Positions 42,501-49,192 of a stretch of DNA of 64,000 nt are shown piece after piece (the first letter of the stretch is position 1; each line of letters opens with the position of its first letter). Source of the stretch: Bacteroidaceae bacterium (GTDB lineage Bacteria > Bacteroidota > Bacteroidia > Bacteroidales > Bacteroidaceae); assembly GCA_017524545.1 (NCBI GenBank), contig JAFXVN010000046.1, forward strand, positions 1-64,000. The letters run 5' to 3'. The position numbers and the translations under genes were made by a program. The notes under the pieces were generated by a model that worked only from the letters and a program-made list of their open reading frames with translations, made no database searches and had not been told where the DNA came from.

Positions 42501-44191
42501 GACGTTGGGTTGAAATCAACGGCACATGGTATGACCTTGCTGGTGCAGGTATTAGCGGACGTTGCTTCATGGTTCGTGCAGAAATCGGCACAGCTGACCT
42601 CTCCACTCTGACTTGGACAACTGTAGCAGACGCTACCTCTCCATACGAGCTGACAGGCTTGACTCCCGAGACAAACTACGCCGTAAGAGTGAAGTCTATC
42701 TTTGCAGAAGGCGAGAGCAAGTGGACATCTATGCTTTTCACTACAAATACCGAGAACCCTGTACCTGCCAATATCGTTGCTGACCTCGCAGCCGACGGCG
42801 CAACCTTCACTTGGGAAGGCCTTGGTGACAGCTATAATGTACAATACAGAAAAGCCGAATCAGCAGGCCAGCCTATCTTCGAGGATAACTTTAATAACGG
42901 CCTTGACCAGTGGACTATTGTCACTGCAGGTGAAGGTCCAGGTTGGGTTATTGGTACTGAGACCGGTGGCAACGCAGCTACAGCATACAGCTGGAAAGGC
43001 GGTGTTTCCTACAATGCCGACAACTGGCTCATCAGTCCTGCTGTTGAACTGGGCGGCGTCCTGAAGTTCTTTGCAAATAATTCTCCAGACTATCCAGACA
43101 GCTACGAAGTGCTGCTCTCTACTACTGGCACGGAAATAGCAGACTTCACAGAGACACTGCAGGCAATGGCAGCAGCAACACCAGGCGAAGTCACCATTGA
43201 CTTGAGCGCATACGCTGGTCAGACAGGCCACATCGCTTTCCACCATGTCAGCTATGACTGCTACCTCCTTGCTATTGACGACTTCGGCGTTTATACACCG
43301 AATGTTCCCGCCAGTGAATGGGAGAACATGGCTGTGACCGAAAAGACAGCTACCATCAGCGGCCTTGCCACCAACAACCTCTACGAGTATCAGATTCAGA
43401 GCGTGAAGGGTGGCAGCACTTCCGAATGGAGCAAACTCGCAGACTTCGCACTCCTCACCCTTGACAGCAACGCTGACAACAACAGCGTGATTGACAACTA
43501 CAACGGCAAGTTTGCTCACGTCACGCTCGCTAATCGCACGCTCTACAAGGACAATAGCTGGAACACCATCTATCTGCCCTTCGACCTCACTCTTGATGAA
43601 GTGGAAGCTTCTGTGCTCGCTGATGCAGACATCCGCACACTCACCAACACCGTTACTGTTGAGGACAATCATGTAATGCTGAACTTCACAGCAGAAGGCG
43701 AAGCACTTACGACTTGGGGCGGTAACACGTTCTTTGGTGGCGTTCCCTACATTGCCAAGTGGGCAGAAGGTGAGGACATCGCTAATCCCGAATTTGCTAA
43801 CGTGACCATCACCAACAATAAGTATTATGTCGGTGATAACACCAAGGTTGTGTTCGAGGGCACATACGCTCCTGTGACCTACGAAGCAGAAAACAAGAGC
43901 ATCCTCTTCATTGGCGAAGGCAACAAGCTGAACTGGCCTTTGGCTGGTGCCAAGATTGGTGCATTCCGTGGCTACTTCGAACTCATAGGTATGTATGCTG
44001 AATACAACGAAAGTGGTGTTAAGCAGTTCGTAACCAACCTCGACGATGAAGACCCGACTGGTCTGTCCGACCTGTCCGACAAGTCTGTTCAGTCTGAGAA
44101 CTGGTACGACATCAGCGGTCGCAAGCTCGCAGGCAAGCCCGCAATGAAGGGTATCTATGTGAATGGTGGACGCAAAGTCACTGTTAAGTAA
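39533..44191 (+). CDS. Large secreted adhesin-like protein with repeated fibronectin III and choice-of-anchor-J domains
   Basis: 1,552 residues. Signal peptide at the N-terminus (FLARASMMLLAALLSLTGAKA, cut near residue 27). Repeating pairs follow: a jelly-roll 'cleaved adhesin/choice-of-anchor J' domain (LPYEYGFENNDLAAEGWTIV, VLFSDDFENGMDKWTIYTEG, PIFEDNFNNGLDQWTIVTAG) then a fibronectin III domain (ATAWEICLNGDEENL, GLTPETDYTVKVRAV). The end reads WYDISGRKLAGKPAMKGIYV, the same C-terminal tail as the C10 peptidase upstream. No catalytic motif is visible, so adhesion or glycan binding is the likeliest role. Two 59-bp blocks 1,008 bp apart are identical at DNA level (40809-40867 and 41817-41875), a sign of recent duplication or gene conversion. 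Alternative start: ATG 39509. Confidence 0.85.
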   Translation: MKGKTTFLARASMMLLAALLSLTGAKAQQALPYEYGFENNDLAAEGWTIVDGNGSSTGIKPAAKQNGSYGFQFLYNTNPPQYLISPELTGTESGVKVTFSYINPSTYAETFKVGYSTTTSDVDAFEWEAEITAPKEWTLYEATFPAGTKYVAVAYTANDQFKMYLDDFSFTNPTAAVIAKPTGLKVSYEGGTEATVSWSSDASAFDIDVNDVVTEDVPNPYTLKGLSLGTTYTIKVRAKEGTDVSGWSTSVSFTTDFPVQSLPYVDSFEDGIGPWTLVDCNPSSGVVNTNNAHTGNYYFSFKYNTTPPQYLISPEFEGTSPMTVSFWYRVQGASYVETFQVGYSTTTKDVSEFTWGDEVETNSTSWLQYEVNFPVGTKYVAVRYNSNDKYYLFVDDFSFTVDNGVAKPTDLTVSEVGAKTALLSWAENGEATAWEICLNGDEENLIAADSNPFTLTGLTPETDYTVKVRAVSGDLKSNWSNEVAFTTDVEFPAPKDLAVVPASKGATVSWTGKADSYTLQYKSYVDGAVLFSDDFENGMDKWTIYTEGAAPNGDGWTAYQTTPSVGLEFAAHSGEYVASAWSWASNAYNADNWLVTPQVALGGVLKFWVRTNAGYPDKYEVLLSTTGNAVADFTETLQAMATAPAVSAWNEVVIDLGAYAGQEGYIAIHHKDMDANYLLIDDFSVTSAPEISEWTTVENATSPYAITGLTPETNYNVQVQAVYGEGKSEWVATSFTTLEAVPTPSALAVSDVTWGTAVLNWTENGEATAWEICLNGDEENLVAADSNPFTVEGLTPETAYTAKVRATDGELKSKWSNEVTFTTEIRFHAPTELAAGNITTTSAEISWTADAAATGAVLEYATTEGASLAFSEYKYDNGTYATAVGLGGGAFQWGVMFPAGSYSGSYLSKVSVFDPKAMTGTVTIYNDGVTAPENAISTVPVTFTGAGEFIDIAIDATIDDTKNVWVIFYNESGTDYPAACSNDDLGDANGRWVEINGTWYDLAGAGISGRCFMVRAEIGTADLSTLTWTTVADATSPYELTGLTPETNYAVRVKSIFAEGESKWTSMLFTTNTENPVPANIVADLAADGATFTWEGLGDSYNVQYRKAESAGQPIFEDNFNNGLDQWTIVTAGEGPGWVIGTETGGNAATAYSWKGGVSYNADNWLISPAVELGGVLKFFANNSPDYPDSYEVLLSTTGTEIADFTETLQAMAAATPGEVTIDLSAYAGQTGHIAFHHVSYDCYLLAIDDFGVYTPNVPASEWENMAVTEKTATISGLATNNLYEYQIQSVKGGSTSEWSKLADFALLTLDSNADNNSVIDNYNGKFAHVTLANRTLYKDNSWNTIYLPFDLTLDEVEASVLADADIRTLTNTVTVEDNHVMLNFTAEGEALTTWGGNTFFGGVPYIAKWAEGEDIANPEFANVTITNNKYYVGDNTKVVFEGTYAPVTYEAENKSILFIGEGNKLNWPLAGAKIGAFRGYFELIGMYAEYNESGVKQFVTNLDDEDPTGLSDLSDKSVQSENWYDISGRKLAGKPAMKGIYVNGGRKVTVK
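40809..40867 (+). repeat. 59-bp identical coding repeat, copy 1
   Basis: Encodes the fibronectin III segment ENGEATAWEICLNGDEENL. Identical over 59 nt to 41817-41875; the flanking fibronectin sequence is more diverged. Confidence 0.8.
41817..41875 (+). repeat. 59-bp identical coding repeat, copy 2
   Basis: Second copy of the 40809-40867 block, offset by exactly 336 codons. Confidence 0.8.
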
Positions 44192-44202
44192 AAATGTTTA
44201 AC

Positions 44203-44236
44203 TGGAAGTAAAATGGGGCTTCCCATTTTACTTCCA
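44203..44236 (+). other. Perfect 15-bp hairpin between the adhesin-like gene and the small peptide gene
   Basis: TGGAAGTAAAATGGG - gctt - CCCATTTTACTTCCA, starting 11 nt after the adhesin stop and ending 15 nt before the next ATG. It has no T-run, so it is not a standard terminator. The GGAAGTAAAATGG unit matches the repeat downstream of nqrF at 10706. Confidence 0.75.
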
Positions 44237-44251
44237 CAAAATACAGCAATT

Positions 44252-44419
44252 ATGAAAAAGACATATTTGAAGCCCATCGTTAATACGGAGAGTGCACAGC
44301 CTGCCAACCTCCTATGCGAGAGTGCCCAGAGCAATGTCGGTTTGACCCAAGGAGAGGGAAGCGATGGCGAAGCCCGCGTCCTGGGATGGAACATCTGGGG
44401 TGATGACGAGAAGGAATAA
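44252..44419 (+). CDS. Small acidic-tailed peptide, 55 aa
   Basis: 55 residues: MKKTYLKPIVNTESAQPANL, then a Gly/Ser/Glu-rich middle (GLTQGEGSDGEARVLG) and an acidic end WNIWGDDEKE. Short Bacteroidales proteins that begin MKKTYxKPxx and end in an acidic tryptophan-containing tail are very common but uncharacterised. The basic leader-like start, hydrophilic core and lack of membrane segment could suit a precursor peptide, but no maturation enzyme is nearby. It lies between a perfect hairpin and a strong terminator, so it is probably co-transcribed with the adhesin-like gene. Confidence 0.6.
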   Translation: MKKTYLKPIVNTESAQPANLLCESAQSNVGLTQGEGSDGEARVLGWNIWGDDEKE

Positions 44420-44441
44420 TCCTTTGAAAGGAACATAACAG

Positions 44442-44478
44442 AAAGAGGGTGTGTCGGAAACGGACACACCCTCTTTTT
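44442..44478 (+). terminator. Rho-independent terminator after the small peptide gene
   Basis: AAAGAGGGTGTGTC / GACACACCCTCTTT stem followed by a T-run. The stem sequence is nearly the same as the terminator at 62429. Confidence 0.9.
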
Positions 44479-44588
44479 ATTTATAACATCTAAAAACTCG
44501 AAACAAACGAATAAACCATGCCATTGATTACGAGAAGTGTTCGAGTCTTTAGTGTTTTTAGATGTAACAATAGATGTTGTTGGTTTGT

Positions 44589-44661
44589 TTGTTTCGGCAG
44601 TGGAAACAAGTTGTTTCGCCCGTGAAACAAGGTGTTTCCACGTGCGAAACAGTTTTTCGAG
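44589..44661. repeat. GAAACA/TGTTTC multi-palindrome element, copy 2
   Basis: Alternating GAAACA and TGTTTC units with CGCCCGTG and CACGTG linkers. It shares a 29-nt identical core and matching outer units with copy 1 at 11777-11860, and lies just downstream of panD. Confidence 0.75.
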
Positions 44662-44677
44662 ACGTGGCTAAAAGCCG

Positions 44678-45019
44678 TCAAGGACGATTGTTCTTTGGGA
44701 AGACGACGCGGGGTTGGAAGTTGCGGGCCTCCTCGAAATCCATAAGGGCATACGAGATGATGATGATGGTGTCGCCCACCACGACCTTGCGGGCGGCGGC
44801 ACCATTGAGACAAATGCAGCCGGTGCCGCGCTCGCCCCGGATGACGTAGGTCTCGAAGCGCTCGCCGTTATTATTGTTCACCACCTGCACCTTCTCTCCT
44901 GCAATGATGCCGGCAGCGTCCATCAAGTCCTCGTCGATGGTGATGCTGCCCATATAGTTGAGATTTGCCTCGGTCACTGTGACACAATGCAACTTTGACT
45001 TCAATACTTCTATCAACAT
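44678..45019 (-). CDS. panD: Aspartate 1-decarboxylase
   Basis: 113 residues, pro-enzyme length. Makes beta-alanine from aspartate for pantothenate and CoA. Begins [20 protein letters not shown], with the self-cleavage site Y-M-G-S-I (Ser25 becomes the pyruvoyl group). [19 protein letters not shown] and [13 protein letters not shown] follow. It lies downstream of panC in the same direction, so its substrate-supplying role is operonic. The 113-bp spacer is an inverted repeat of the TTTACGATTT family. Confidence 0.95.
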   Translation of the reverse strand: MLIEVLKSKLHCVTVTEANLNYMGSITIDEDLMDAAGIIAGEKVQVVNNNNGERFETYVIRGERGTGCICLNGAAARKVVVGDTIIIISYALMDFEEARNFQPRVVFPKNNRP

Positions 45020-45020
45020 C

Positions 45021-45135
45021 TTATTTATTTACTATTTGACGATTTACGATTTACGATTTATTATTTTATTTACTATTTGACGATTAACTAAATAGTCCAT
45101 AAATAGTAAATCGTAAATAGTTAAATCGTAAATCA
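45021..45135. repeat. TTTACGATTT-family inverted repeat between panC and panD
   Basis: Left half TTTACTATTTGACGATTTAC units, right half AAATAGTAAATCGTAAATAG units. The two halves are complementary and could form a stem covering the whole spacer of the panC-panD operon. Confidence 0.8.
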
Positions 45136-45975
45136 CTTATATCTAATGTGGTCGATGAGCCGGATGGGGGTTGTGCCGCAGAAGACGGTGATGCAGCCGA
45201 CTATGCTCGCGGTTTCGTCCCACGAGGTGACGTCTGCCAGGCTGTCGCCGTCCACGATGCTGAAGTACTGCACCTCAAGACCAGGGATAGCGTTGATTTC
45301 CTTCACTACCCAGTCGTGCGTCTGCTGCACCGAGAGGCCAAGCGAGCGGCTCTCGTTGAGGATGCGATAGATGTTGGCGGCCGTCTTGCGCTCCTCCGGG
45401 GAAAGCAGAGCATTGCGGCTGCTCAGAGCCAGTCCGTCGCTCTGGCGGACGACGGGACACGGCACAATCTGCAATCGGAAGCCGAGGTCGTCGGCCATGC
45501 GGCGGATGACAGCAATCTGCTGGTAGTCCTTCTCGCCGAAATAGCCACGGTCAGGCTCGACGTAGGAGAAGAGCTTGCTCACAATCTGGCAGACACCATT
45601 GAAGTGGCCGGGGCGCATGGCACCCTCCATCACCGTGTCGGTGGGCGGATAGCTGAACTGGCGCGTGTCCGGCTCGGGATAGATTTCCTTTACGGTAGGC
45701 GCAAAGGCGATGTCTGCACCGCATTGCTCAAGGATGCGGCAGTCGGCATCGAGTGTACGCGGATAGCGTTCCAAGTCCTTCGGGTCGTTGAATTGAGTGG
45801 GGTTCAGGAAGATGCTCACCACGGTGACATCGTTCTCCTTTACACTTCTGCGGACGAGCGAGGCGTGGCCTTCGTGCAAGGCACCCATCGTAGGCACAAG
45901 GCCGATGGAGTGTCCCTCCTTGCGGTGCTGCGCCAAACACTCGCGAAGCTCACTGATTGTATTTATTACAGTCAT
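45133..45975 (-). CDS. panC: Pantothenate synthetase
   Basis: 280 residues. Joins pantoate and beta-alanine with ATP. Motifs: VPTMGALHEGHASLVRRS (HIGH-type ATP site), SIFLNPTQFNDPKDLERYPR, FGEKDYQQIAVIRRM, VRQSDGLALSSRNALLSPEE. The minus-strand TACCTTTG promoter is at 46121-46128, 146 nt from the start codon. A 100-bp hairpin (45996-46095) occupies most of the leader. Confidence 0.96.
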   Translation of the reverse strand: MTVINTISELRECLAQHRKEGHSIGLVPTMGALHEGHASLVRRSVKENDVTVVSIFLNPTQFNDPKDLERYPRTLDADCRILEQCGADIAFAPTVKEIYPEPDTRQFSYPPTDTVMEGAMRPGHFNGVCQIVSKLFSYVEPDRGYFGEKDYQQIAVIRRMADDLGFRLQIVPCPVVRQSDGLALSSRNALLSPEERKTAANIYRILNESRSLGLSVQQTHDWVVKEINAIPGLEVQYFSIVDGDSLADVTSWDETASIVGCITVFCGTTPIRLIDHIRYK

Positions 45976-45995
45976 AATTCCATTATCTTATTTAT

Positions 45996-46095
45996 CTCAC
46001 ACAGAAAGCACGGAAACCACAGAAAGGCGAAGCGGTGCTTCGCAGAGAAGCATCACAAATGCTTCTTTCAGTGATTTCTGTGCTTTCTGTGTGAG
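45996..46095. repeat. 100-bp imperfect hairpin in the panC leader
   Basis: Outer arms CTCACACAGAAAGCAC / GTGCTTTCTGTGTGAG are perfect over 16 bp and continue with few mismatches (GAAACCACAGAAAG / CTTTCAGTGATTTC). Inside are two small hairpins, GCGAAGC-GGT-GCTTCGC and AGAAGCAT-CACAA-ATGCTTCT. It lies in the transcribed leader of panC. Confidence 0.8.
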
Positions 46096-46120
46096 ACACA
46101 TCAATTCAAATTAAATCATG

Positions 46121-46128
46121 CAAAGGTA
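46121..46128 (-). promoter_or_regulatory. Promoter -7 box TACCTTTG for panC-panD
   Basis: Plus-strand CAAAGGTA, read on the minus strand, upstream of the 100-bp hairpin. Just upstream again lie GATTAGGGATTA repeats (46139-46169). Confidence 0.7.
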
Positions 46129-46233
46129 CGAATAAATTCGGGATTAGGGATTAAAGATTAGGGATTATTATGCATTTTATTATAAAAAGTGTGAAAAGGT
46201 ACAGATTTTCATTGCCATGTGCGCAAAATTTCG

Positions 46234-46241
46234 TAACTTTG
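46234..46241 (+). promoter_or_regulatory. Promoter -7 box TAACTTTG for the GT5 gene
   Basis: TAACTTTGCCG 34 nt upstream of the ATG at 46276, divergent to the panC promoter. Confidence 0.75.
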
Positions 46242-46275
46242 CCGTGTATATTATACTCAATTAAGAACGGAAGCG

Positions 46276-47115
46276 ATGACCAAAGCCAAAAAGATACTCT
46301 TCGTCACACAAGAGATGCTGCCTTTTGTGCCCGAGACAGACATGGCTCAGATGGGCAGATACCTGCCTCAGGCAGTCCAGGAGAAGAGCAGGGAAATACG
46401 CTCCTTCATGCCCAAATGGGGCATCATCAACGAGCGGCGGAACCAGTTGCACGAAGTTATCAGGCTGAGCGGCATCAACATCGTGGTCGATGACACAGAC
46501 CACCCCCTGGTCATCAAGGTGGCAAGCATCCCGGCAGCAAGGATGCAGATATACTTCATCGACAACGACGACTTCTTCGAGAAGCGCAAGATGGCGACAG
46601 ACGAAGACGGCAAGGAATACGAGGACAATGCCGAACGCGCAGCCTTCTATGCCCGTGGCGTGCTGGAGACCATCAAGAAGCTGAAGTGGACGCCCGACAT
46701 CATCCACTGCCAAGGCTGGATGGGCAGTTTCATCCCCCTCTACGTCAAGACGGCATACGCCGAGGAGCCATCGTACCGCGACTGCAAGGTCATCTACACA
46801 CCCTCCACGCAGATGCTCGCCGCCAACATTCCGGCTAACATGGACGGCATCATCGCCTTCCGAAATGCCACCATCTCCGCCACGAGAGGCTTGGGCGAGA
46901 AGAAGCTCGTCCCAATGCTCAACAAACTGGGCGTGAAGTATGCCGACGGCATCGGGTTTGTCGCCGAGAACGAGGAACTGATGAAGTACGCCGAAAGCCT
47001 CGGGAAACCCAGCCTGCCACCCGTCGGCACAGATGACTATGGCATCTACTACCCCAACTTCTACGACACCATCTGGAACATCGGCAAAGAGGAAGAAGAG
47101 GAGGAGGAAAGCTAA
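46276..47115 (+). CDS. Half-length glycogen/starch synthase (GT5 N-terminal domain)
   Basis: 279 residues corresponding to the first Rossmann domain of GT5 glycogen synthase: ILFVTQEMLPFVPETDMAQM, EIRSFMPKWGIINERRNQLH, YARGVLETIKKLKWTPDIIH and CQGWMGSFIPLYVKT. Full GlgA proteins of about 480 residues have a second domain with the E-x7-E retaining motif; it is absent here. Bacteroidota commonly keep this short protein beside panC and DUF4270, so the length is probably native, not a truncation. Catalysis is doubtful. The end is very acidic (NIGKEEEEEEES). Confidence 0.85.
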   Translation: MTKAKKILFVTQEMLPFVPETDMAQMGRYLPQAVQEKSREIRSFMPKWGIINERRNQLHEVIRLSGINIVVDDTDHPLVIKVASIPAARMQIYFIDNDDFFEKRKMATDEDGKEYEDNAERAAFYARGVLETIKKLKWTPDIIHCQGWMGSFIPLYVKTAYAEEPSYRDCKVIYTPSTQMLAANIPANMDGIIAFRNATISATRGLGEKKLVPMLNKLGVKYADGIGFVAENEELMKYAESLGKPSLPPVGTDDYGIYYPNFYDTIWNIGKEEEEEEES

Positions 47116-47155
47116 CTTACAATTCGACAATCCACTATTGAACTATACCGAACAA

Positions 47156-48619
47156 ATGAGATATACCTTTCAGGCATGGTCTGCATTCATTCTGACCACT
47201 GCCTTCCTGCTTACCGCCTGCAGCGAGGACACAGGCTCGCTGGGCATCTATCCCCAACAGGATGCCATCAGCAACTCATACGAGACATTCGACATCATTT
47301 CAGAGAGCATCCTCAACACTCAGGTGCCGGCCAACAGCACAGCCTGCTACATCGGCAAAGTCATTGACCCCGAGACCGACCAAGCCATCACAGCCACCTT
47401 TGCCACACAGTTCCACACCTTCGAGGACTACACGTTCCCAGAGGAGTCGCGCATCGTCAAGTTCGGCGACATGCTTTGCAGGTCCATCGAAATCCGCCTG
47501 TTCATCAGGGACACCTTCGGCGACAAGAACAATCCCATGAAGATTGAAGTCCTGCCCCTCAGCAGAAACGAGGACAGGCTGCTCAAAGAATCGGAAAAGC
47601 TATACACAAGCACCAAGCTCGATGGCTATGTGGACGAAGGCCAGCAACCCATTGCAACGAAAGTCTTTACCGCCACCGACTACATCATGACCGACGACGA
47701 GCGCAACGGCGGCAACTACACGCCCAATGTGCGCATCTTGCTCGACCAGAGCTTTGGAGACGACATCATGCGGAAGTACTATGCCAACCCCGCAAACTTC
47801 AAGGACTCATATTCCTTCATCCGCAATGTCTGTGCAGGCTTCCTGTTCCGCACCGTCAGCGGCATCGGCACCATGCTTCATTTGGAAGTGTGCACCATGA
47901 ACCTCGACTTCGAATACATCGACAACTACGGCAATGCGGTAGCGGCAACCTGCCGCTTCGCCGCCACACCAGAGGTCATTCAGAGCACGCAGTTCGAGAG
48001 CAGCGACCTGTCGGGCCTCGTAAATGCAATGAATGCCGACGGGAACAAAACCACCATGCTCAAGACACCGGCAGGCATCTGCACTGAACTCACACTGCCC
48101 ATCAACGAGATATACAGGGGACACGAGAACGACAGCATCAGCCATGCCACCGTCACCTTCATGCGTATCAACAACCAAGACGAGGATGCCAAGGACGACA
48201 ACTATGCGCTGGGCATCCCGCAGGACCTGCTGCTCGTGCGCAAGCAGAACCTCGAAAGCTTCTTCCAGAACCATCAGGTGAGCGACTCGGAGCAATCCTT
48301 CACCACCACATTCCAGCCGACATACAACAGCTACACCTTCAACAACATAGGCAGCCTCATTTCCTATTGCATCCACGAGAAGCTGAATGGCATGAAAGCC
48401 ACTGGCATGACAGAGGCGGCATGGGAGGAAGCACATCCCCTGTGGAACCGCGTGGTGCTTGTCCCCGTCACTGTTGCGACAACGACGGACAGCTACGGCA
48501 CGGCATCGCAGGTGTCCGTCAACCAGGACATGAGCCTATGCAGCACCAAGCTGGTTCGCGGCACGAAAGACAACCCCATCAAAATGCAGGTCATCTACAG
48601 CAGCTTCGCAGGGAAATAA
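47156..48619 (+). CDS. DUF4270 lipoprotein
   Basis: 487 residues from the ATG at 47156. The longer open frame begins inside the previous gene and lacks a signal sequence. The start gives a lipoprotein signal (AWSAFILTTAFLLTAC), lipobox Cys about residue 22 followed by SEDTGSLG. Rich in beta-strand with SIEIRLFIRDTFGD and MLHLEVCTMNLDFEYID, consistent with DUF4270, a Bacteroidota-only outer-membrane/surface lipoprotein of unknown function, usually next to the GT5/panC genes as here. 40 bp from the GT5 stop. Confidence 0.85.
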   Translation: MRYTFQAWSAFILTTAFLLTACSEDTGSLGIYPQQDAISNSYETFDIISESILNTQVPANSTACYIGKVIDPETDQAITATFATQFHTFEDYTFPEESRIVKFGDMLCRSIEIRLFIRDTFGDKNNPMKIEVLPLSRNEDRLLKESEKLYTSTKLDGYVDEGQQPIATKVFTATDYIMTDDERNGGNYTPNVRILLDQSFGDDIMRKYYANPANFKDSYSFIRNVCAGFLFRTVSGIGTMLHLEVCTMNLDFEYIDNYGNAVAATCRFAATPEVIQSTQFESSDLSGLVNAMNADGNKTTMLKTPAGICTELTLPINEIYRGHENDSISHATVTFMRINNQDEDAKDDNYALGIPQDLLLVRKQNLESFFQNHQVSDSEQSFTTTFQPTYNSYTFNNIGSLISYCIHEKLNGMKATGMTEAAWEEAHPLWNRVVLVPVTVATTTDSYGTASQVSVNQDMSLCSTKLVRGTKDNPIKMQVIYSSFAGK

Positions 48620-48775
48620 ACAGGAGTTATAATGGGGAGTTATAATGGGAAGTTATACTGAGGAGTTATAATGAGCCATTACCTTATTCGTCTGAACAAG
48701 AATCCAAAACATTCGGCCCTTCATAACTCCCCATTATAACTCCCTCGTATAACTCCTAATCTTAACTCCAAACTA
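48620..48775. repeat. GGAGTTATAATGGG short-unit inverted repeat
   Basis: Left half: four GGAGTTATAATGG-type units (gttataatggggagttataa). Right half: complementary TTATAACTCC units (cattataactccctcgtata). The core runs about 48675-48715. The spacer between the DUF4270 and CpxP-like genes is almost wholly this element. Confidence 0.8.
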
Positions 48776-48783
48776 TAAAAAGT

Positions 48784-49188
48784 ATGAAACGATTTATGTT
48801 CATTGCGGCTTTGTTCATCAGCATGGCCGTCATCATGCCCTCCTCTGCCTTTGCAGGCAGCAAGCGGGATGCACGTGTGGCATACGTGCTGAAAAACCTT
48901 AAGCTCAAGAGCGATGTGCAGGAGAAGTTCAAGCCTCTGCTCGAAGCCTTCCTCAAGGAGCTCTCCGACGTGAAAGACCCCTATGAGGACCTCAAGGACG
49001 AGCTGCAGGATGCCATCGACACGAACAAGCTCACCGCCGCACAGTGCGACAAGCTCTTCGAACTGAAGCAGAAGCAGGAGGAGCAGGAACCGGCTGTCCT
49101 GCGCAAATGGTACGCTAAGTTCAAGACGGTGCTCACTACTCAGCAGGCCTACAAGGCGATGAAGCTCAGCGACGACAAACTGAAGTAA
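48784..49188 (+). CDS. Small periplasmic helical protein (Spy/CpxP-like), 134 aa
   Basis: 134 residues. Signal peptide (FMFIAALFISMAVIMPSSAFA) then an all-helical, highly charged domain: VLKNLKLKSDVQEKFKPLLE, KDPYEDLKDELQDAIDTNKL, TAAQCDKLFELKQKQEEQEP. The LKSDVQEKF ... LTTQQAYK pattern resembles the LTxxQ helical hairpin of Spy/CpxP periplasmic chaperones. The exact family is not certain. It ends 4 bp before ettA. Confidence 0.65.
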   Translation: MKRFMFIAALFISMAVIMPSSAFAGSKRDARVAYVLKNLKLKSDVQEKFKPLLEAFLKELSDVKDPYEDLKDELQDAIDTNKLTAAQCDKLFELKQKQEEQEPAVLRKWYAKFKTVLTTQQAYKAMKLSDDKLK

Positions 49189-49192
49189 GACA

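Noticed and set aside
46276..47115. GT5 protein as a truncated pseudogene of glgA
   Set aside because: Short GT5 proteins in the same panC/DUF4270 context are usual in Bacteroidota, and the frame ends cleanly with a functional-looking neighbour.
46261..47130. Open frame antisense to the GT5 gene
   Set aside because: The plus strand has a promoter and clear GT5 motifs; the antisense product has no domain.
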